Program-made: the position numbers and the translations under genes
Source of the DNA: CAYMUC01 sp964393535
GTDB taxonomy: Bacteria; Actinomycetota; Acidimicrobiia; Acidimicrobiales; Ilumatobacteraceae
Assembly (NCBI GenBank): GCA_964393535.1
Contig: CAYMUC010000062.1
Coordinates: forward strand, 1-17,785
Length of the DNA: 17,785 bases
Reading direction: 5' to 3'
Part shown: piece after piece, positions 12,594 through 17,785 of the stretch
Numbering within the stretch: the first letter of the stretch is position 1
How the letters are laid out: each line of letters starts with the position of its first letter
Notes under the pieces: generated by a model
What the model was told of the DNA's origin: nothing
Seen by the model: the letters and a program-made list of their open reading frames with translations, nothing else
Database searches by the model: none

Positions 12594-14560
12594 TGCTGTC
12601 TGCTGGGTCCTGTCACCGTCGATCACTGCTCGCCCTGGCGGCCCTGACAGCGGCGATCACCTTGGTGGCGTCGACTCCGGACGCCGGAGCGGTGAACTGC
12701 CCGACCTTGCTCGATCAGGGCGACACGACGACCCAGATCGACGTGAACGGAGCGATTGACGTGGTGCATCAGTTCTCCAGTCCTGGCGCCACGCAGTTCG
12801 TGCCTCCCGCCACGGTCACCCAGGTCGAATACCTCGTCGTGGGTGCAGGCGGTGGTGGAGGTGCTCGTTACGGCGGTGGTGGCGGCGGTGGGGCGGTGCT
12901 CACCGGAATCATGACCGTGACCGCTGGTGTTGGCCTCGATGTGACCGTGGGGGCCGGTGGAGTCGGTGGGGTGCGGCGAGCCTCCGGAGTTGCTCATGGT
13001 CCGGGGTCGAACGGCGCAAGCAGTGCCTTGGCGAGCGTGGTCGCACAGGGCGGTGGTGGAGGCGGGGCCGGAAACCAGTCGACGAACAGCGTTGGTCGGC
13101 CTGGGGCGTCGGGCGGTGGCGGTGGCGGTGGCCCGTTGGACCAATACGTGGTGACGTATGGCGGCGGTACGGGCCTCCAGGGCAACAACGGTGGAGCCGG
13201 CACGTTCGCGGGTGCGTACAACTACTTTCAAGGCCTGACGGCGGGCGGCGGAGGCGGTGCGGGAAGTACCGGTGGGGCGGGTGACCGGCGTAGCGGTGTC
13301 GGCCTCGCCGGCATGGGTGGAGCCGGAGCGAACTCCACGATCTCGGGAACCTCGGTCTGGTACGCCGGCGGTGGCGGAGGTGGAGCATTCCATGTGAACC
13401 AACCGAACGCCGGCCGCGACGGTGGCGGTGATGGCACCAACACCGACACACAACCCGCTCGAGCTGTGCGTGGGGGCGGAGGTGGTGGAGGCGGTCTGTC
13501 GACTCAGGGTTGGGACGGAAGCGCCGGCGGCGATGGTGGTGACGGCGTGGTGATCGTGCGGTATGCCATGCCGCCTTTGGCGCCCTGCGCACCGGTGATC
13601 ACGTCGGTCACCTCAGGCGATGGTGAAGCTGAGGTTGCGTTCACTCCACCGAGTTCCGACGGCGGTTCGCCCATCAGTAACTACGAGTACTCGAGCGACG
13701 GCGGGGCTACCTGGCAAGCCTTCTCGCCGAGTGTGATCGCGTCACCGGTCGTGATCGGCGGCCTGACCAACGACTCGTTGTCTGCGCTGGCCTTGCGGGC
13801 TGTGAACGTCGCTGGACCGGGACCGTCGTCGAACGTGATGTCGGTGACGCCGACAGCCCCCACGACGACGACCGCACCACCGTCGCTGCCCGCCGATCTT
13901 CCCAGTCTGGTCACGACACCTGCACCCGTCGGGCCACCCGTCGGGCCACCCGTCATCACGACTGTGTCACCGGCGACAACCACCACGACCGAGCCCACTC
14001 TGCCCTTGGTCCTGCCCGGAGAAGTCCTGGTGACCCGCGACGGGCGACCTGTGGACGCTGCGGTGTTCGCCACCGAGGCCTCCAGCCTCACGCTGCTTCA
14101 CGGTGACAGTCGTCTCCGAGTGAGTGCCCGATGTAACGCCACGTGCCCGCCGCTCCTTCTGAGCGACCAGGGTGGAGCCACCCTGCAGGCCGAGGCGGAG
14201 GCCGAGTTGTTGCTCACGGCGACAGGCCTGAGGCCTGGGGCGGCGGTGACCATCTGGATCTTCTCCGAGCCCACACTGCTCGCCAACTCGGTGCTCGACC
14301 CGCTAGGCACCTACACCGGGGTGGTGCCTTTGGACGGTGTGCCAGCAGGGCAACACACGCTGCAGTTCAACAGCATCGGTCGTACGGGAGAGCGATTGTC
14401 GTTCCATCTGGCGCTGAATCTGGTGAGCCAGGCAGTCGATCCCCCCATCGAGTTGCCCAGCACCGGCCGTGGAATGTCTCCGGTGGTCGTGGTGGTGGCA
14501 TCGGCCTGGATGCTGCTGGGGATCGCACTGGCGAGGCGTAGTACCTTGCGCACCCGATGA
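12593..14560 (+). CDS. Cell-wall-anchored Gly-rich/fibronectin III surface protein with LPSTG sorting signal
   Basis: The protein has 655 residues. A signal peptide (1 to about 33) precedes a short domain (to about 78) and a long glycine-rich region (about 80-323) with many GGGGG runs, ending VVIVRYAMPP. This matches the glycine-rich domain of bacterial surface proteins that starts VEYLVVGAGGGGG. A fibronectin III domain follows (about 330-420: PVITSVTSGDGEAEVAF, ending AVNVAGPGPSSN), then a Thr/Pro linker with a 12-bp tandem repeat. A further beta-rich domain runs to about 612, and the tail is LPSTG (621-625), a hydrophobic helix and RRSTLRTR. The tail is a class sortase signal, so the protein is probably joined to peptidoglycan. 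No sortase gene is in the window. It overlaps the DUF2207 gene by 4 nt (ATGA). An adhesive or structural role is plausible but unproven. Confidence 0.88.
   Translation: MLSAGSCHRRSLLALAALTAAITLVASTPDAGAVNCPTLLDQGDTTTQIDVNGAIDVVHQFSSPGATQFVPPATVTQVEYLVVGAGGGGGARYGGGGGGGAVLTGIMTVTAGVGLDVTVGAGGVGGVRRASGVAHGPGSNGASSALASVVAQGGGGGGAGNQSTNSVGRPGASGGGGGGGPLDQYVVTYGGGTGLQGNNGGAGTFAGAYNYFQGLTAGGGGGAGSTGGAGDRRSGVGLAGMGGAGANSTISGTSVWYAGGGGGGAFHVNQPNAGRDGGGDGTNTDTQPARAVRGGGGGGGGLSTQGWDGSAGGDGGDGVVIVRYAMPPLAPCAPVITSVTSGDGEAEVAFTPPSSDGGSPISNYEYSSDGGATWQAFSPSVIASPVVIGGLTNDSLSALALRAVNVAGPGPSSNVMSVTPTAPTTTTAPPSLPADLPSLVTTPAPVGPPVGPPVITTVSPATTTTTEPTLPLVLPGEVLVTRDGRPVDAAVFATEASSLTLLHGDSRLRVSARCNATCPPLLLSDQGGATLQAEAEAELLLTATGLRPGAAVTIWIFSEPTLLANSVLDPLGTYTGVVPLDGVPAGQHTLQFNSIGRTGERLSFHLALNLVSQAVDPPIELPSTGRGMSPVVVVVASAWMLLGIALARRSTLRTR
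13925..13954 (+). repeat. Short tandem repeat in the Thr/Pro linker
   Basis: The 12-bp unit CCCGTCGGGCCA is repeated 2.5 times (13925-13936, 13937-13948, then CCCGTC). It encodes VGPPVGPPV and keeps frame, so copy number could vary without loss of the protein. Confidence 0.6.
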
Positions 14561-16305
14561 CGTGGGCCCGTCGATCGATCGCAGCATTCCTGGTCGCCGG
14601 CGTGGCGATACTGGCCGCGGTCGGTTGGTTGGGCTCGCCGGCACTTCCCGAGCGCTTCGACGCCAAGACGATCGTGGTGCGACCTGAGGGTGCCGATGGG
14701 CTCCGGGTGACCGAGATCGTGGACCTCGACACGGGAACCGCTCGTCGCCACGGTTACCTGCGGGAACTACCGCATACGTTCGGAATTCCGGCCGACATCG
14801 TCGCCACGTCTCCCAACGCTTCAGCCGACGTGAACATCGAGATGCTCGACGACGCCACGGTGATTCGTGTGGGCGATCCCGACGTGACCGTGCGCGGGCG
14901 GCACCGCTACGTGCTCGAGTACACCCTGCCCGAGGCGGGATGGAGCGATGGGACGTTCGCGCTCGATGTGGTCGGTACGGTCGAGACACTGAGTACGACG
15001 AGCCTTGCCGTGTACGTGAGCGGTTTGGACCTGGACCAACCGTTCTGCGCCACTGGACCGGTCGGGGCGACAGGCGGCTGTGATCTGATCCCCACCGACA
15101 TCGGCTTCGTCGCCGGAGGGTCGCTGGCACCAGCCGAGGGCTTCACGGTGGGTGGCCTGGTTCGCAACGTGACCGCCCCGATCGCCGTACCCGAGCCAGT
15201 ACTGCCACCCTCGCGTCAGTATCCGCCCACCTGGCCGCGAGTGCTTCTTCTCGTGACGTTGGCCGCGGGCGCCCTGGGGTGGGCTCGGCGCTGGTCACAG
15301 CAGCGCGGTCGCAACGAGATCGCCGGCGACTCTGCTGCCGACGCCGCCTACGCCACGACCGAGGCACCTGTACGGCTGGTCACAGACGCTGAGTTACAGA
15401 GCCTCGCCACGGTCGAGTTCGCACCTCCCGAGGGGCTCACACCGTGGGAAGGGGCCGTACTGCTCTCGGAGCGCCTCGACGACGCTGCCACCGAAGCATG
15501 GTGGGCGCACGCATCCGCCACGGGTCGTGTGCGACTCGAGGAACACGACGGAGCCCTCACCATCGTGGACGTCCCCGAGGGTCCACGCCTCTCACCCGCC
15601 GAAGAAGCGGCACTCGACTCGCTGTTCGCTGGAGGTCGCCAACGCTTCGACGTGGGTGGCTACGACGTCGACTTCGCGGCGGCATGGAGTCGGTTGGCAG
15701 CGTTCCAGCGCCAGCGCATCGAGAGCGCTGCGTGGTGGCGCAAGCGAATCGGCGCCAACCGGATGGGAGCAGCTGTGGCTGGAGCGGCGATGCTCACGCT
15801 GTTCGCTCTCGGGTTGCTGGCCGCCATGGGCGCAGGCATCGCCGATGACCCCAGCCTCGACATCGTGGTGATCACGTCGCTGTGGGGGGCTGGCTGCGTG
15901 GTCGTCGTGCTAGGACTCGCAGTAGGGGCGCTGTTGTGGAGTCATCTCCGGGCCTCGCGCACCGCAGTCGGTTCGGCGCTTGCGCTGCGCACGCTGTCCT
16001 TCCAGAGATTCCTGGCCGCCAGCGAGGCGCGTCACGTGGAGGAGGCATGGAAGCGCGGCGTCATCCGGGAGTACACGGCGTGGGCGGTGGCCCTGGGTGA
16101 GGCCGACACGTGGAAGCGTGCCGCCGGAGCCGCTTCGGTGCCGATGGAAGCCACCTCGGCTGTGGCGGGCACAGCCTTGCTGGCACAACATCGAGGAGAC
16201 CTGGGCCGTGCCCACACCAAGCCTTCACAAGGCACTTCGTCCGGTGGGTCGGGATTCGGAAGCGTGGGCAGTGGCGGAGGCGGCGGCCGTTCGGGTTCGT
16301 GGTGA
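14557..16305 (+). CDS. DUF2207 family membrane protein
   Basis: The 582-residue protein has an N-terminal membrane helix or signal (8-27) and an extracellular beta-rich DUF2207 region (about 35-215). A helix follows at about 225-243, then a cytoplasmic region (about 245-400) and a helix pair (about 403-425 and 434-460). The C-terminal cytoplasmic tail ends in Gly/Ser runs and SGSW. This layout, including the Gly-rich end, is typical of DUF2207 proteins, which have no established function. ATG overlaps the upstream stop as ATGA, so translation is coupled to the LPSTG protein and the two probably work together at the cell surface. Confidence 0.88.
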   Translation: MTWARRSIAAFLVAGVAILAAVGWLGSPALPERFDAKTIVVRPEGADGLRVTEIVDLDTGTARRHGYLRELPHTFGIPADIVATSPNASADVNIEMLDDATVIRVGDPDVTVRGRHRYVLEYTLPEAGWSDGTFALDVVGTVETLSTTSLAVYVSGLDLDQPFCATGPVGATGGCDLIPTDIGFVAGGSLAPAEGFTVGGLVRNVTAPIAVPEPVLPPSRQYPPTWPRVLLLVTLAAGALGWARRWSQQRGRNEIAGDSAADAAYATTEAPVRLVTDAELQSLATVEFAPPEGLTPWEGAVLLSERLDDAATEAWWAHASATGRVRLEEHDGALTIVDVPEGPRLSPAEEAALDSLFAGGRQRFDVGGYDVDFAAAWSRLAAFQRQRIESAAWWRKRIGANRMGAAVAGAAMLTLFALGLLAAMGAGIADDPSLDIVVITSLWGAGCVVVVLGLAVGALLWSHLRASRTAVGSALALRTLSFQRFLAASEARHVEEAWKRGVIREYTAWAVALGEADTWKRAAGAASVPMEATSAVAGTALLAQHRGDLGRAHTKPSQGTSSGGSGFGSVGSGGGGGRSGSW

Positions 16306-16411
16306 CAGCCGATCGGCACCGGTGAAGGTGGCCGACGGACCCGAGCCAGCGTGTCCACGGCCTTTCTAGGTTTCGGGTCGCGAGTTGTTTCCCGCGAGAG
16401 GGGAGGACCTC
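16306..16411. other. Intergenic region after the DUF2207 gene
   Basis: This 106-nt gap contains TAGGTT (16367-16372) as a possible -10 box and the Shine-Dalgarno GGGAGG (16401-16406) of the next gene. A separate promoter for the following two genes is possible; no terminator is evident. Confidence 0.35.
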
Positions 16412-17068
16412 ATGAGACGACCTCTGAGGAGGCCGCTGTCGGCGCTGCTTCTGTTAGGAGCCTGGATCTTGGTGACGGGGCCATCACCGGTTCCAGGTGC
16501 GAGTGCTCAGGAGTCCGTGTCAGTGGAAGACCGGGTGATCGCCCAGGTGTTCGAGGTCCTCGACATGAACGACGTCCCCGCAGCAGTGAGAGACAGGCTC
16601 GGGCACCTCGTGCCATGGGCTGCAGCGCAGGAGGCCTGGCCACCGCTCCCGCCCACGCCAACGGCGTCAGGCTGGCCCAAGGCGGTGCAGCGGTGGCGCG
16701 ATGTCGCACCCGAATGGCGCCAGGCCGCCGAGGGTTTCGCCGAACAGCGTCGTCGGTGCAGGGACCAGGTGCGGGGCACCACCATCTCGGCCACCATGCC
16801 CGACTGTGCGCGCCTGTTGGCCGCTCAGTTGCGAGTACGCCATGCAGAGCGGTTGGTGGCGGGTCTCGGGGGGCGCCTCGAACAGGCGGGTGCCCTACCC
16901 GAGCCGGCACAGACCAGGGTCACCGAGGCGCTGACGCAGGTGCGTGAGCGGGCGATGGAACGCCTTCGCGATCTCGAATCGCATGACGATCCGGCGTTGG
17001 ACGGGACGCCTGATCTGGATCGAGACCGGATACGTGCCCGACTGCGCGACCTGGAGGCGGCGCCATGA
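16412..17068 (+). CDS. Secreted protein of unknown function
   Basis: ATG 16412 is set by GGGAGG (16401-16406) at 5 nt. The 218-residue product has a clear signal peptide (RRPLRRPLSALLLLGAWILV, cleavage near GASA-QE at 32). The mature part is Arg/Glu-rich and mostly helical, with two Cys (116 and 132) that could form a disulfide. Its C-terminus is highly charged and may form an amphipathic or coiled helix. I do not recognise a family. It overlaps the next lipoprotein gene by 4 nt (ATGA), so the two are translationally coupled. Placement after the surface operon suggests an envelope role, which is only an inference from context. Confidence 0.78.
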   Translation: MRRPLRRPLSALLLLGAWILVTGPSPVPGASAQESVSVEDRVIAQVFEVLDMNDVPAAVRDRLGHLVPWAAAQEAWPPLPPTPTASGWPKAVQRWRDVAPEWRQAAEGFAEQRRRCRDQVRGTTISATMPDCARLLAAQLRVRHAERLVAGLGGRLEQAGALPEPAQTRVTEALTQVRERAMERLRDLESHDDPALDGTPDLDRDRIRARLRDLEAAP

Positions 17069-17391
17069 AGAAGTTGAAGATCCTGATGGTGATGTCGACG
17101 CTGATCGTGCTCGGGGCGGGCTGCGGCGACGACGAGCAACAGACCGTTGTGACGACGTCGAGCAGTGTGGCGACCACCGCCAGTCCAACGACGACGTTGC
17201 CACTGCCGACCGATGGTGTGGATCCCGACGGGGTTCTGCTCTCCGCGCTGATCCTCGTGGTCGGCGACCCAGAGGCTGCGGTTGCGTCCGGCGTGGTGGC
17301 ACCCGACGAGATGGATGCCGCAGCCGAGGCCTTGGAGACCGGCGCCCTCCATCGATGGGTCGACGCCGCCACGCTGAAGTCCGGGGGCTGA
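17065..17391 (+). CDS. Small predicted lipoprotein
   Basis: The 108-residue product starts MKKLKILMVMSTLIVLGAGC; Cys20 fits a lipoprotein cleavage site, although Gly at -3 is less common than Leu. A Thr/Ser-rich linker (about 25-48) and a short acidic helical domain follow (SALILVVGDPEAAVASGV, then MDAAAEALETGALHRWV). The family is not recognised. The start overlaps the upstream stop (ATGA), so it is co-translated with the secreted protein at 16412 and may act with it on the outer face of the membrane. Confidence 0.78.
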   Translation: MKKLKILMVMSTLIVLGAGCGDDEQQTVVTTSSSVATTASPTTTLPLPTDGVDPDGVLLSALILVVGDPEAAVASGVVAPDEMDAAAEALETGALHRWVDAATLKSGG

Positions 17392-17401
17392 CCTCGTCCC
17401 G

Positions 17402-17407
17402 TAGCGT
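17402..17407 (+). promoter_or_regulatory. Candidate -10 box TAGCGT ahead of the acyltransferase gene
   Basis: TAGCGT lies 9 nt before ATG 17417, with no good Shine-Dalgarno between. The same hexamer precedes the lipoprotein gene at the other end of the window (minus strand, 255-250). Confidence 0.35.
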
Positions 17408-17416
17408 GATAGGGCG

Positions 17417-17785
17417 ATGAGTACCTACCGACCCGACATCGACGGACTGCGCGCCGTGTCGATCGGTCTGGTGGTGGCGTACCACGCCGGTGTCGACATC
17501 GTGGCGGGTGGCTACGTGGGCGTGGACGTGTTCTTCGTCGTGTCGGGCTATCTCATCACCTCGCTCTTGATCGGCGAGTTCGAGCGCACCGGCACCGTGT
17601 CGCTGAAGCAGTTCGTGGCGCGACGAGCAAGGCGGTTGCTTCCGCTCGCCGGTGTGGTGTTGACGGTCACAGCAGTGCTGGGCGCCTGGTTGATGGCACC
17701 GCTGCAGCGTCCACGTCTGTTCGACGACATCCGCGCTGCTGCGTTGTTCGTGGCCAACTGGCGATTCGCGGGGCAGGCCACCGAC
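17417..17785 (+). CDS. Membrane acyltransferase of the OafA/YrhL (acyltransferase 3) family, 5' part only
   Basis: The 123 visible residues begin MSTYRPDIDGLRAVSIGLVV, followed by AYHAG with His23, then GGYVGVDVFFVVSGYLITSLL and FVARRARRLLP. This is the standard N-terminus of acyltransferase 3 proteins, which move acetyl or other acyl groups across the membrane onto cell-surface sugars or peptidoglycan. The motif R/D at the start and the His in the first helix are present. The gene runs off the window edge, so whether it has a C-terminal SGNH domain cannot be seen. It begins 25 nt after the lipoprotein gene and may have its own leaderless promoter. Confidence 0.93.
   Translation, partial: MSTYRPDIDGLRAVSIGLVVAYHAGVDIVAGGYVGVDVFFVVSGYLITSLLIGEFERTGTVSLKQFVARRARRLLPLAGVVLTVTAVLGAWLMAPLQRPRLFDDIRAAALFVANWRFAGQATD

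Noticed and set aside
12840..13560. GGTGGCGGTGG-type repetition as a possible minisatellite or CRISPR-like array
   Set aside because: There are no regular repeat-spacer units; the pattern is explained by polyglycine coding with varied codons.
12623..13592. Minus-strand frames of 276 and 227 codons opposite the glycine-rich region
   Set aside because: They are His/Arg/Pro-rich shadows of GGT/GGC glycine codons in the LPSTG protein gene.

Overview
The window looks like chromosomal DNA of a high-GC Gram-positive bacterium of the phylum Actinomycetota. The class Acidimicrobiia is my best guess, but this is inference only. The grounds are GC-rich codon use, frequent GTG starts, many gene starts without a Shine-Dalgarno sequence, an LPxTG-type wall-anchored protein, and the actinobacterial cluster rapZ - gap - pgk - tpiA - secG. 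No phage, transposase, CRISPR array or origin is visible.

Layout. (1) 1-2136: the 5' end of a lipoprotein gene on the minus strand (242 to the window edge), divergent from a large secreted/membrane protein with a Vps62-like ectodomain. (2) 2138-7015: a core block on the plus strand holding a class I methyltransferase, rapZ, gap, pgk, tpiA and secG. Gap, Pgk and TpiA are three consecutive steps of lower glycolysis. The genes yvcK and whiA, which usually lie between rapZ and gap/pgk in actinobacteria, are not here. (3) 7018-7149: a hairpin after secG, then tRNA-Leu(GAG). (4) 7150-9906: an accessory, visibly rearranged patch. It has a Phd/PIN (VapBC-like) toxin-antitoxin pair with a palindromic operator, and a 61-bp exact inverted repeat joining the end of the toxin gene to the middle of a minus-strand methyltransferase-rhodanese fusion gene. 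It also has the 5' remnant of a second DUF2071 gene and a secreted endonuclease/exonuclease/phosphatase-like gene that keeps only the two ends of its domain. (5) 10094-12509: a zinc-free MDR oxidoreductase (minus) divergent from an intact DUF2071 gene (plus), which converges on a MerR-family regulator (minus). (6) 12567-17391: a cell-surface block. A perfect 11-bp-arm palindrome lies between merR and a wall-anchored Gly-rich/Fn3 protein with an LPSTG sorting signal. That gene is translationally coupled to a DUF2207 membrane protein, and they are followed by a coupled secreted protein and small lipoprotein. (7) 17417-17785: the 5' end of an OafA-type membrane acyltransferase.

The glycolytic genes are tightly spaced and probably co-transcribed. 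A recurring start architecture, a TAnnnT box 6-9 nt before GTG/ATG with no Shine-Dalgarno, suggests that many transcripts here are leaderless. The most unusual parts are the rearranged patch around 8070-9910, the Vps62-like membrane fusion at 262-2136, and the palindrome-controlled surface operon at 12567-16305.
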